Positions 22,402 to 32,539 of a stretch of DNA of 64,000 bases are shown here, one piece after another. The position numbers and the translations under genes are program-made. The notes beneath the pieces were generated by a model. That model made no database searches, had not been told where the DNA came from, and worked only from the letters and a program-made list of their open reading frames with translations. Origin of the DNA: Halichondria panicea (lineage: Eukaryota > Porifera > Demospongiae > Suberitida > Halichondriidae); the NCBI RefSeq assembly GCF_963675165.1, contig NC_087377.1:13006632-13070631 (forward strand). The letters are read 5' to 3'. Position 1 is the stretch's first letter. The number at the start of each line of letters is the position of its first letter.

Positions 22402-22860
22402 ATAGCCTAGCTAGCTAGCTAGCTGTGGCCTTCTCTATGGTGTTGTGTTGAGAAGGCTTGTACACGAAGCCAGAAGAGGCTCTCATCTACCTCTATGATG
22501 GTTGGATGGTCGTGATGTTTTGAACTGGGTTTCTGACAAACTATGGCAAGTCTTTGACTTTGTGCTTCCAACTGCAACCATAGGACCATCGTAGAGGTAG
22601 ATGTGAGCCTCTTCTGGTTTCATAATAGTGTGCAAACCTTCTTGACAACACAATAGAGAATATAAGCCACAGCTTCACAGGAGAGAGAGTTTAAAGTGTT
22701 TCTGACAGACTATGGCAAGTCTTTGACTTTGTGCTTCCAACTGCCACCATAGGACCATTGTAGAGAGCCTCTTCTGGCTTTAGACAAGTGTGTAAGCCTT
22801 CTTGACAACACAATAGAGGGCATAAAGCCACAGGAGACAAGTATTTGTTAAAAATAATAC
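22402..22860. repeat. Dispersed repeat shared with 57836-58110
   Basis: Both copies start TAGCCTAGCTAGCTAGC and carry AGAAGAGGCTCTCATCTACC. Within this copy the segment around TATGGCAAGTCTTTGACTTT occurs twice. Its family is unknown. Confidence 0.55.
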
Positions 22861-22975
22861 GGAAAGAAACTAGTAAACAAACTAGTTTACTGTATAATTT
22901 TACAAAGGTTTACTAATGTGAACGAATTCCCCAGATTCTGGGGAACTCAGTTTTGCGCATGTGCACTATCACATG
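22859..22975. repeat. Direct repeat, left of the minisatellite
   Basis: A segment containing GTAAACAAACTAGTTTAC and the small hairpin CCCCAGATTCTGGGG. It is nearly identical to 24497-24608, so the two copies bracket the minisatellite block. Relatives form the fold-back at 58118-58460. Confidence 0.6.
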
Positions 22976-23689
22976 GAGTTTAAGTTCGTTAAACGGAGTT
23001 AATGGGGTGGAGCGTATGTCTCACATGTATATGGTAAAGCGCATGGGTAATATCACATGGCCTCGTGCTTGCTATAATCTTAACTGTTGCTGGTTATAGC
23101 TATCCTTCAATTCGATTGTCTCCTCTACGTACATACAAGGGAGTCAAGTGAGTTGTCACACTGGCACAGGAGCTGGCTTTATCAGTCTGACCATCCAAAC
23201 ATAAAATCGGTCCTGACAGGGCACAGGGCATCAGTCCAGCGGTAGCAACCTATAGCCCACAGGTTAGTAGCAAGTAATTAATCATACAGCATTCCATAGG
23301 GACAATGTGCTTAGTGGGATACAGACATCCCAGCACCAGCACTATAAGCTATTGGCATGGTGATTAACCACCCCTTAAAAGCAACCACCCCATAAAAGCA
23401 TTCGACGGTCCAGGGCTGGGCAGTCTGCACGGACCTTTGGTACTGTTAGCAGGTATGTAATTAATAAGCACCTGTAATTAATAAGCACAGTTAGTATGTA
23501 TGTAATTAAAGTTAATTAAACACCCTTGATGAACTTTCCGTGGGGGTGAGTGGCTGTGATATCTGCGGGGGTGAAGTGCTTAGCGTGACAACGGCGTCCT
23601 GCTAATCACCTAACCCCCTCTCCAGTACCTCCCCCCCCCCACCCAAATAGGTCGAGCGACCCTGGGATACATTGCCCACTAAGTGAACA

Positions 23690-24440
23690 CACATTGAACG
23701 CAGAATACAGACTGAGCAATCTGACAGAATACGGCATACTGTCTGGGGCATTTACCATGAACACATAACAGACTGGGCTGTCTGGGGCATACAGTCAGGC
23801 GTGAACACAGAATATTGAACACAGAATATGGCATTGACCCAATACAGACTGGGCTGTCATACAGAACAGACTGGGCTGTCTGGGCAGAATACGGCCAATA
23901 GGGCATTGACCGTGAACACAGACTGGGCTGTCTGGGGCATAGCACAGAATACGGCATTGACCCAATAGGGCATTGACCGTGAACACAGAACAGACTGGGC
24001 TGTCTGGGGCATAGCACAGAATACGGCATTGACCCAATAGGGCCATTGACCTTGAACACAGAACAGACTGGGCTGTCTGGGGCATAGCACAGAATACGGC
24101 ATTGACCCAATAGGGCATTGACCGTGAACACAGAACAGACTGGGCTGTCTGGGGCATAGCACAGAATACGGCATTGACCCAATACAGGCATTGACCATTA
24201 ACACAGAACAGACTGGGCTGTCTGGGGCATTGACCGTGAACACTGAATACGGCATTGACCCAATACGGGCATTGACCGTTAACACAAAACAGACTGGGCT
24301 GTCTGGGGCATTGACCGTGAACACAGAATACGGTCAAAATACGGCATTGACCCAATACAGACTGGGCCGTTAACACAGAACTGTCGGGGGCATTGACCGT
24401 GAGCATTGACCGTCTGGGGCATGGTGCAGAATACAGACGG
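23690..24440. repeat. Minisatellite, unit about 73 bases
   Basis: About ten imperfect units carry GACTGGGCTGTCTGGGGCAT followed by AATACGGCATTGACCCAAT. The most regular spacing (71-74 bases) is between 23919 and 24210. Several overlapping minus-strand frames of up to 203 codons arise only because the unit lacks stops in some phases. I do not regard these as genes. Confidence 0.8.
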
Positions 24441-24496
24441 GACAGTCTGGTTGATTATACCCAGGAAAAAAAAAGGCGATCTAGGGCAGTGGTAAT

Positions 24497-24608
24497 ACGG
24501 AAAGAAACTAATAAACAAACTAGTTTACGGTATAATTTTACAAAGGTTTACTAATGTGAACGAATTCCCCAGATTCTGGGGAACTCAGTTTGCGCATGTG
24601 CACTATCA
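24497..24608. repeat. Direct repeat, right of the minisatellite
   Basis: Near-identical partner of 22859-22975. It runs into a GAGACCAGGCCG...CGGCCTGGTCTC hairpin at 24622-24655, a motif also seen at 57719-57745, 58307-58345 and 58517-58550. Confidence 0.6.
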
Positions 24609-25176
24609 CCCATGCAATAGAGACCAGGCCGTATTTTAATCGGCCTGGTCTCGAGGCTAAAACGTTCATGGATTATGAAATGAGAGATACAAAGAGAGAA
24701 AAGGCTAAATAAACTATCTGTCTATTCAGTTTCTTTATGTGGCCTTTCCCTGCAGAGATAGAACAGTTGGAACACAAGTCAAAATAAGTAAAATATTGCT
24801 AAACACGGGCAAACCCACTGCCAATCCTATGTAAAACCTACTGGTTTTACCAAGGGCGTATACAGAGAAGAGGGCATGCAGCTCACTATGTATCCTACGT
24901 ACTCATCCGACTTCGTATCAGAGACCGGATATGCTAAAAATAGAATCCAGTATACGGACGTGAACAAGTGGGCGGTGTTGTTTACGGAGTTATAATTATG
25001 GGCGTGTACATCAGAGCTGCCTAGCTAGCTAGCTAACAGTGCAGTATTATTTTAGAGAAGTGTCATGACCAGTCCTAGTCCAGCCAGGTCCAAGACAACC
25101 CCTTCGAGCATGAAGTTGAGTGCTGGGCGCATTGTTAAGAAGTACCAGAGACTCAGGAAGACAGATTATTGTACCT

Positions 25177-26485
25177 TTTTTTTTTTTTTTTTTTTTTATA
25201 ATAATTCTGCAAAATGCATGGATACACTAGTAGCATATTACGCTAACCTAATGTGCGCCCTGTATATATTACTTACAATAGCGAGTACAAATTAAAAATA
25301 AAGACTAATATTATACTAATGCAAGTGACAGAGTACATTTCTCTTAAATGACAAAATCGATGTACTTTCCTGCAGCTCCAGTGGTAATTCATTCCACACA
25401 GATATTGCCTTTGGGAAAAAAGAGTTCACATATGCATTTGTTCTGCAAATTGGTCTTTCAAACTGTATATTTTTTGTGCTTCTTAGATTGAGAGGGCATA
25501 CTCTTCTTTCCAGTGGTGGATCAGAGAATTTAAAGTTACCATTTATTACCTGGTAAAGGTATGATAGCTTCAGGTACAATCTTCTTGTAGAAAGGGACGG
25601 TAGGTCCACAGTATCTAATAGGGAGTCGTAGTCCATATTCCAAAGTTTTGTGCAGATTTTAAGGGCAAACTTTTGTACTTTTTCTATTTTGTGAGAATTT
25701 GTTTTTTGGTATGGATCCCAAACAGGGGCAGCATATTCCAGTTTTGATCTCACAAGGGAGATGTAGAGTTGTCTTAAACATTCTAGTGACGAGTGGCCAT
25801 AGAACTGTCGGTAAATTATACCAACCTGCTTGCAGGCATTTCTGCACATTTCTTCTATGTGTTTTGACCATGAGAGGTCGTGAGAGATCCACACGCCAAG
25901 GTACTTGTAGTGGTCAACTTTAAGTAGGGGACGTCCACTGATATTGAGACACATGTTGGGAAGTGGTGGGCTGAATTTTCTTGATATAGTCATGTATTTA
26001 CACTTGCTTTGGTTAAACAAGAGTACATTTCTTTCAGACCATGCTTGGAGTTGATCAATATCTCCTTGCAATTTTATATAATCTTCAGGAGATTGAATAG
26101 GATGGTAAAGAAGAAGATCATCAGCATAGAGCAAAAGACTTCCTTCATTTTGATGTAGATCGATGTCATTTATATAGATTAGGAAAAGAAGAGGTCCCAG
26201 CACCGAACCCTGGGGAACTCCTGACACAACCTCCGAGATATTTGATGACTTTCCATTTATTATGACATATTGTGATCTATTCCTGAGGTAGCTTGCTACC
26301 CAAGATACCAGGTGGGGATCTAGGTTCAGATTGGTTAGCTTACTCATCAATATCGAGTGAGGAACCTTGTCAAATGCTTTTTTGAAATCAAAAAAGACTG
26401 CACATACACTCTGACCATCTTCAAGCAGTTTGTGCCAATTGTGCACTGCCGTAAGCAGCGCACCTGTGGTGGATTTTTCTTTACC
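25177..26485 (-). mobile_element. 5'-truncated non-LTR retrotransposon (LINE)
   Basis: On the minus strand the element ends in a run of about 20 A (T run at 25178-25198). It begins abruptly inside the reverse transcriptase, near 26485, so it is a typical 5'-truncated LINE insertion. The endonuclease domain is absent. No obvious target duplication was found. The open reading frame suggests a fairly recent insertion. Confidence 0.8.
25316..26446 (-). CDS. LINE reverse transcriptase fragment
   Basis: An uninterrupted frame of 376 codons carries the reverse transcriptase blocks in order: FFDFKKAFDKVPH, GVPQGSVLGPLLFLIYINDI, then LLLYADDLLLY with the catalytic YADD. A thumb and C-terminal region follows, ending ...FKRNVLCHLH. 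The same frame continues upstream to about 26480 without a proper start (STTGALLTAVHNWHKLL), so the listed start is only a convenience. The enzyme would copy its own RNA at a nicked target. Block order suggests the jockey/CR1/Rex1 side of LINEs. With the N-terminal half missing, it is unlikely to be autonomous. Confidence 0.85.
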   Translation of the reverse strand: MHNWHKLLEDGQSVCAVFFDFKKAFDKVPHSILMSKLTNLNLDPHLVSWVASYLRNRSQYVIINGKSSNISEVVSGVPQGSVLGPLLFLIYINDIDLHQNEGSLLLYADDLLLYHPIQSPEDYIKLQGDIDQLQAWSERNVLLFNQSKCKYMTISRKFSPPLPNMCLNISGRPLLKVDHYKYLGVWISHDLSWSKHIEEMCRNACKQVGIIYRQFYGHSSLECLRQLYISLVRSKLEYAAPVWDPYQKTNSHKIEKVQKFALKICTKLWNMDYDSLLDTVDLPSLSTRRLYLKLSYLYQVINGNFKFSDPPLERRVCPLNLRSTKNIQFERPICRTNAYVNSFFPKAISVWNELPLELQESTSILSFKRNVLCHLH

Positions 26486-26767
26486 TAGGTTTCATCTTCT
26501 TGGAGTTGCAACTGTTGGATGGTTTGCCTTTGCCTTTGACACTGCTAGTACAAGCCATACTGCTGCTGAGAACTAGTTTTACTATGCTGCAATCGAGCTA
26601 GCTAGCTGGCACAGATATAAAAAATACTTTGATTTACCTTGTGCGGTCAAAGGTTACGCGTGGGCGTTTTTGTGGGCAGTTCTAAAAATAGCTCAATACG
26701 AAGTCGGATGATTCTGAGAATGGGGCGAGTTGCATGCCCTCTTCTCTGTATACGCCCTTGGTTTTAC

Positions 26768-27297
26768 TAATGTATTCATTTATGATGTACGTGCAATTTG
26801 TATTAATTTTGACACAAATGGCACCCCATAATAATATTATAGTGCATGCATGCATATATATACGCTTATTTTTTTGAGCATTTTTTGCAACAATGTTATG
26901 AGCTATAATTATAATTGGCTACCTCCAATAAGATTAAACCAAATTATTAATTTTGTGATTGTAACACATTAATTACTACCGTACCTGTGTGCCTAGTCGT
27001 ATACGATGATCTTATATAAAATGTAGGTTCATGCATGCATATACGCATAATTATATGCATGTATCAAATTACATTTATCACCCAATTAGAATTAATTAAT
27101 GTCTCATAATTATATATCTGTATGTATAATTATATATACATGTACTATAGCTATATAGATCTTATGACAGCATTCTATAGCTATATTATCATGCAAGTCA
27201 CGTCGGATTTTATGACGTACGTAAAGATATGTAAACGTGTCTATAAATAATATTGCTAGTAAGCTCCAGTGCTTTGAGAGTTCCACTCTTTGAAGAC
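26768..27297. other. AT-rich spacer
   Basis: Very AT-rich, with many TATATA and ATGCATGC words. It lies immediately downstream of the minus-strand gene at 27298-28247. No feature was recognised. Confidence 0.3.
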
Positions 27298-28247
27298 TTA
27301 GAAGCTGGGCTTCTTCACGTCTACATCTGTTAACGAAGCTTTTGGCTTTGGTGGATCTACAATTTAAATGAAAGAATGATGTAAGAATTGTACAATGTTA
27401 ACTTTGACAAGCAATTCATACGTACCTGAATGACCTTCTGTGATAAGTGACATATCACCTCCTTTTCTGCTGGCGTCATTATCACTGGATATTTATGCTA
27501 TATAGGCATCCATGTGTTAAGTATTGGATGTGTACACAATTCATACAAATTTAATTATAGTGTGTATACATACCTGCATGTAAGAACTCCTCTCTTTCCA
27601 CCCCTTATATACATTGTGTAGTATGTGCCTCTGGACTTCTTGTATATAGAGTGCATGGGGAAGAAATTATCGTTGTCATTTACATCTGTTTAAAAAAAGT
27701 TGTTTTAAAGAGCAGGCACATGCAATGTATAGTGTACACGCATACCAGAGTCTAAAAAGAGAGGTTCTGGGGATTGGTTGACACCTCAGGTGTTTTATGA
27801 TGAATTGATCTGCTTTTGTTCCCAGGGACCCTTAGAAATTGTTACATGTACTGTACCATGTACAATAATTAATTTACGCCACATACCCTCCGGAGCACAC
27901 CTTACACTGTGTAGTAGTATACTATGATTTACCTCTTCATCATGCACTTAGGTTGGTTTCATCATCACCATGGGGAAGTGCTCCAATTGAAACCTCATAC
28001 GTAGATCTGCTAATTCACATGACATAATAGCGATTACAGCATAAAACCACTCACCATAATCTATATACCGCGAATTTCGAGGCACTTAAGGTTGACTGCT
28101 AAACGGACGTATATTCTACTTCGTGTAGGTTTTCAATGGCTTGAAGGTCATCGTCAAACCTAAAGATGGACAATCGAATACTATAATTTGTATATACCTC
28201 TTAACCTTTGAGTCACTTCCTCCAAACGACTTCAATCTGTCGCACAT
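27298..28247 (-). CDS. Small eight-exon gene, product unknown
   Basis: Reassembled on the minus strand from splice sites. Exons are 28198-28247, 28120-28159, 28055-28095, 27887-27906, 27746-27784, 27574-27685, 27426-27484 and 27298-27356. Together they give 420 bases, an exact 139-residue frame ending in TAA. The start ATG follows a TTTTTTTAG acceptor, so an upstream untranslated exon is likely. The protein begins MCDRLKSFGGSDSKVK, continues with an acidic FDDDLQAIENLHE part and ends in a charged region. That region contains VNDNDNFFPMHSIYKK, YYTMYIRGGKRG and PPKPKASLTDVDVKKPSF. There is no signal peptide, membrane segment or known domain. The last four exons are the best supported. If the donor at 28119 is not used, the second exon reads to a stop at 28099 and gives a 36-residue product ending VEYTSV. 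Confidence 0.45.
27574..27685 (-). CDS. Best-supported internal exon of the 27.3-28.2 kb gene
   Basis: The 112-base exon lies between AAACAG and GTATGT and reads NDNDNFFPMHSIYKKSR...GGKRGVLTC. It joins the exons at 27426-27484 (phase 2) and 27298-27356 (phase 1) without a stop. Three consecutive matching junctions make chance unlikely. Confidence 0.55.
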
Positions 28248-28259
28248 TCATCCCTAAAA

Positions 28260-29445
28260 AAGAAACGATTGTACAAGTCATGTGTATTACGTAGCTGTAT
28301 ACTGTAAGTACATTTCACGAATATGGTTACACTTCTTTAAGTTGTGTCACTAGGAATAGTGAACTTCACAAGCAAAAGAGTATCAAACTTTGTTCAGTGG
28401 TGTCAGTAGCTATATATAGCTGTATCCTTCCACATCCTTTAAACACAAGCCAAAGTTACCATCAAAAGGAGTAGAACGCACTACCATCCTAGGAAATTTT
28501 ACAAGATAATAGACAACATTCGTATTTGGTGCGTACCTTCGGACAAGGGACATTTCTTCCTATCATTTTTCCTGAGTGTCTGGAATTAGAAGTTTCACCT
28601 CGTTGCACATGTGGCTACACAGCTGATAAACTACACATTCATTTATCAAGCTTACCGGTACTCCTCAAAGCAGTCTATAATCATGGGGTACGAGTTTCGC
28701 TTCTTCTCCTGGAACAATTAATTCCTTATACAACACTGTATACATGAGGGAAATTTGTACGTTTATACCTTCAACAACTTGAGCATCAGAGTACAGAAAC
28801 AAATTCTTTAGCAGACACTTGGCACTCGTCCTGAAACCAATCCAGCAGCTGTAAACACACATTAATTTTTATAAGCACACAGCTTGGTAGTAAGCAGGGA
28901 CACGCATAAGCAACAAGTTGCAGTGATTGAGTGAAAACAACCTATATAATTATTTCTCAAGAATATCAACGTACCATTCTTATCAACGCATGTGAGGTTA
29001 CGATGGTACGTAGCATTGTAACATAATCACAACCTCTATTCGTATTTGATGTATATTCATCATTTAAAATCACAACATAAATTAATTGAGCTACGAGCTA
29101 TCAGTCGAGAGACAATTTCCATGTGCCTTTTAGCATTCTTCGAGATCACAAATAATTATATGAAAGATTAGTCTTCTGCGACTAGGGCCTAGCTCTTTTA
29201 AGCAAGTTTCCACAAATAACTGATCAAAAAGAGGAGCTAGCTGTTCAGCTTATTAAAAGTGGACCTTATTGACCCTGTCGTATATACGTACCTCCCAGCA
29301 CACTCTTTGTAAGTTTAGGAGATACGTTGCAGTGTATCCTATGCTTGCATTTTATAATAAAACAAAGTCATGTCATAGATTCTAGATAGGAAGTTGACAC
29401 ATTCCCATTGTGAAAATGCATGGGACTGTCGATTACTTTGGCTAG
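28260..29445. other. Upstream region of the small minus-strand gene
   Basis: Two further minus-strand segments look like exons but could not be phased into a model. One is about 28775-28850 (acceptor TTTACAG, donor GTATAA, reading WIGFRTSAKCLLKN). The other is about 28538-28580 (acceptor AATTCCAG, donor GTACGC). They could belong to a neighbouring gene or to 5' exons. Confidence 0.3.
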
Positions 29446-29725
29446 ACTCGCAAGCCGTCACTGTTGTATGGCGAACAGTAGACTGGTAAAACTCCGTGTA
29501 GAGACTCGTGTTGCTCAGTCAGCATTTAAGTGGCTGCGGTTTTCGTGACATCAGTATACTGCATGTGATACGTAGAGTTTTCAAGTGCTATGTCACTATC
29601 AATGATCTTGTGGTAACCGCATGCGGTCTAGCCACTTGAGTTGCCACAAATATCGTGGCAAATGTTGCAAGAGTCTCTACACAGAGTTTGACCAGTCTAC
29701 TGTTCGCCATGCAACAGTACACGAG
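29446..29725. mobile_element. MITE with 60-base inverted ends
   Basis: GGCGAACAGTAGACTGGT at the left and its complement near 29690-29710 lie within longer inverted arms that reach AGTCTCTACAC. The interior includes a second partial inverted pair around GCCACTT. It is non-coding. Confidence 0.6.
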
Positions 29726-29807
29726 CGTAATAAATAGCCCGGATTGGACAGGGCTACAATACACGCCTTCAGATGTTATAACTACCTTATTGGCTTATCT
29801 TCTTTAT

Positions 29808-30290
29808 TCAGCTGTTAAGCCATGCTGAATTACAGTTATCAAACCTCTCCTTAATGGACACATTATCCATCTCATCATCAAATGCCTTAGCAAGAGCTTG
29901 CTTTTCCTACTGCGTAAACTCCCTCTTTGCAGTCGGATGGCCAGCGACCGTTTTATATTTTTTAGCCGGAAGTACTTCCTGTTTCTTTTTATTTTGCGGT
30001 TATAGGTCCCGTTTTTCTGAGCTATCTTCTAGCTTGTTTATCTTTCTTACTGCAAAAGGTATGATCTTCTAAACAGCTCCAAAGTGCTTTTCAGTCTTCC
30101 AGGAGTCGAATAATACTAATAAAGTATCTAGTTTTGCTAGCTGCTTGCCTCTAGCCCCGTTTTTGTACATACTGCACAATTTTGTACCTCAGCAGTGCAT
30201 GTGTTTGCACTGTTCAAAATCGCGTTTCCCAATACGGGCATGCCACAAAAAGTCAAAGGTATTATTGCAAAAAAACCTGGTTGTTCCAGC
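29808..30290 (-). pseudogene. Decayed minus-strand reading frame, unknown family
   Basis: One frame can be followed for about 160 codons on the minus strand with four in-frame stops. It reads for example HARIGKRDFEQCKHMHC, then KQLAKLDTLLVLFDSWKTEK, KINKLEDSSEKRDL and finally ALAKAFDDEMDN...NSAWLNS. An AATAAA overlaps the terminal stop (29803-29808), as at a genuine 3' end. GTACTT and CAGTAG bordering the last interruption could also be an intron of about 70 bases, which would remove one stop. It could be an old transposon gene or a host pseudogene. No domain was recognised. Confidence 0.35.
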
Positions 30291-30493
30291 AAAAAAACAA
30301 AAAGTTAGAGCATGCTAAATTTACCACTTAACATCCATGTGGTCACAGTGTGGCAACAAGTGGGAAACAATTTAACAACACAAAGGTTTGTTCAGAATAT
30401 GTATGACAAGTTACAAAAGTTATCAGCTAACTAAATGGAGCAATGTAGAACCAATCTAGCAACACAAAAATGGACGTTACAGAAGTCAACTGA

Positions 30494-30704
30494 TTATATT
30501 ACACTACGTGAGGCCAGTTCAATCCAGTGTGTATCCAGGGCAACCATGTCGCACCCTCCCATGTCAGCCATGTATCCTCTGTGAGAACGCAAAAAAATTA
30601 TGTTCGAAGTATTTTCACCCCAAAAGCCTTCTTTGGATATCAAGTCTGACAGTTGTGTTATGTAGGAGCTGCCGGATTCCGTCGCAGTAATAGTAGATTC
30701 ATAC
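30494..30704 (-). pseudogene. Exon-like open segment, unknown product
   Basis: After a strong TTTTTTCGGTCTAG acceptor, 69 codons remain open on the minus strand (YESTITATESGSSYITQL ... GYMADMGGCDMVALDTHWIEL). A GTAGTG donor just before the stop would join it in phase to a segment near 30283. The opposite strand is also open over 60 codons, so the coding strand is not certain. It may belong with 29808-30290. No family was recognised. Confidence 0.3.
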
Positions 30705-31609
30705 CTAGACCGAAAAAAGAAAGTGTAAGGTCAGAACAGTGCAATGTGAGTGACATCAGTTCGCTAAAATGATTGATGATTCAATAAGCAATGTGTTAAA
30801 ACTAGAGTTGATTCTAGCAACAGAGACCACTTTAACAGATACCAATTAATTTACTATGATCATTATAATTATAGCAAACTTATTATGCCGATTCATTCCT
30901 GAAGCTTTCTTCAGAGAGAGTGTGCTTTACCTGTTACAAATTCACATCTAATTGTACTTAAAACACACTCGGGGCTCACTTCAAGTATTGACGAAGACCT
31001 CATTAACCCGATGCCTCGCGAGCGACTTGTCCTAGAGGGAACGGCGCGCTGCGGCGCCATGGGTTATACTAGTCTGTCTGTATGTCGTTCTGTGTATTCT
31101 GAGTATTCTGAGTCTACTGCGATGGCACCGTGTTTGTACCATGGATAGCCTCAACACAACAAGATACAGTATAGTAATTTAAAATTTAATGTTACTCAAG
31201 CTTCGTTGTTGAATAAAAGCGAGCAGAAGCTAAAAAGCTCGAACTTGAATATTAGCCTAGATGTACACACGGCTTTAACTCGAGGTTGTAGACTAACTAA
31301 ACCTCAAATAAACGCAGATGGTTTGCACTTCAGTGCTCTAGCTTTTACATCGCTATCCACAAATGAAATAACGGTTCAGCTATAGTTGCAATTCATAGGA
31401 GAACTAAAAAACAGACTGCTCTATTATTATCTGTAGTGTTTAAAGGTCTCAGTTCTTACAGTACAATATTCACTAGGTTATGCTTACTTCAAGAAGCACA
31501 CGTTTGCCATCATTCCCAACCCCAATGAATCCTTAATAAGAGCTCAACACAGTGTATGGCTTGATCTTATAAGGGATTAAACAGACATTGGAAACGTTCA
31601 TGTTGGGGT

Positions 31610-31797
31610 TTATTGTGTAAAGGGCCAACCCACCACTTCAGCTTCCTCAAGATCAACTGGGATAGCGACAACAACGTCATTCCATTTAGGTGTAAAAAAA
31701 AGAACAGTACTGTGCACCTGGCAAACTTACCTCTACAGTTAAGTAGCACCCGCACCTTGCATGGAGCAGCCGAGTAGCTCAGAATCAGAAACAGATT
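31610..31797 (-). pseudogene. Last exon with a homopolymer frameshift
   Basis: On the minus strand, after a TCTCTAG acceptor, the frame reads NLFLILSYSAAPCKVRVLL and NCRGKFARCTVLF. It then loses sense at a run of eight T (31694-31701). Shifting by one base restores a protein-like end (TPKWNDVVVAIPVDLEEAEV...) that stops at a TAA overlapping an AATAAA signal. This fits either a pseudogene or a one-base error in the homopolymer. Product unknown. Confidence 0.35.
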
Positions 31798-31902
31798 CTA
31801 GAGACGATAATTATAGTTAAGCAAGTATTTGGTGATTTTTTACTTACATATAGTTTAGCCAATCAATATATAAGAACCAGACAGCCCCTAGTATGATCTT
31901 AT

Positions 31903-31989
31903 GACAATATTCAAGCATCAGACAGTCCCGATTATGATCGAGATGACATGGATGAACAATTTGTTGTATATCGTGATGTTTTATATTGA
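31903..31989 (+). other. Possible acidic, tyrosine-rich C-terminal coding end
   Basis: A short plus-strand frame reads DNIQASDSPDYDRDDMDE, then QFVVYRDVLY and a TGA stop. The preceding bases form a diverged tandem copy of the CAGACAGYCCC...TATGATC segment. A TGA lies upstream in the same frame, so an exon boundary or decay is needed. It resembles a receptor tail, but no splice partner was found. Confidence 0.2.
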
Positions 31990-32539
31990 CTAACTTTGTA
32001 CTTTCATAAAACGATAACTACAACTGGGAACAAAACAGAGATTACAGTATAGCAAAGGGCAGCTCTTCTTCTATCTCCTAACAAAATGTTATAGTAAAAT
32101 TTTATTGGGAAACGCATTTTTGAACACTGGGTAAATAGCCACTATTGTGGGACAACCTTGAGTGAGAATTGCTATGCTAGTGTATCTCTCAACTTACTTG
32201 GCAATAATAGGTGAACTTGGTACCATCCTGTTCCTTGAAGGTTAGTTCACAATACTAGCGCTAAGAGATATTGAATAGTAAGCCCATTTCTTAAATATAA
32301 TAGCTCAAACAACACTGATAAAATTCTAACATTTTGTTGCTTGCAAACAAATGATGTAATGCGAAATGCATATTAAACTAGTGTTCAAGCTGGCGCTGTG
32401 CTAATGCCTCTCGCCATGTTTTTGCTTTCGCTCAAAAGTATTAGAGTGTTATAATTAGTTAATTTTATATTTTATATTTTATCTATATAAAGTCACTGAG
32501 AAGAAAAGACTTATTTACATGCATCTATTGTTGTTATTT

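Larger units (their letters stand above)
24851..26760. mobile_element. Composite inverted-repeat element containing a LINE
   Basis: The ends CAAGGGCGTATACAGAGAAG and complement are inverted repeats and continue to GAGGGCATGCA. A 7-base duplication GTTTTAC flanks both sides (24844-24850 and 26761-26767). Each arm then contains ATCCGACTTCGTAT, a TAGCTAGCTAG run and a short inward-facing ATG frame: 25065 on plus, starting MTSPSPARSK, and about 26558 on minus, starting MACTSSVKGKG. A LINE on the minus strand occupies the middle, so the original element was perhaps 600 bases. Confidence 0.7.

Noticed and set aside
23679-24406. Overlapping minus-strand frames of 155-203 codons
   Set aside because: They are produced by the 73-base minisatellite. 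Several phases are open at once and the predicted peptides simply repeat the unit.
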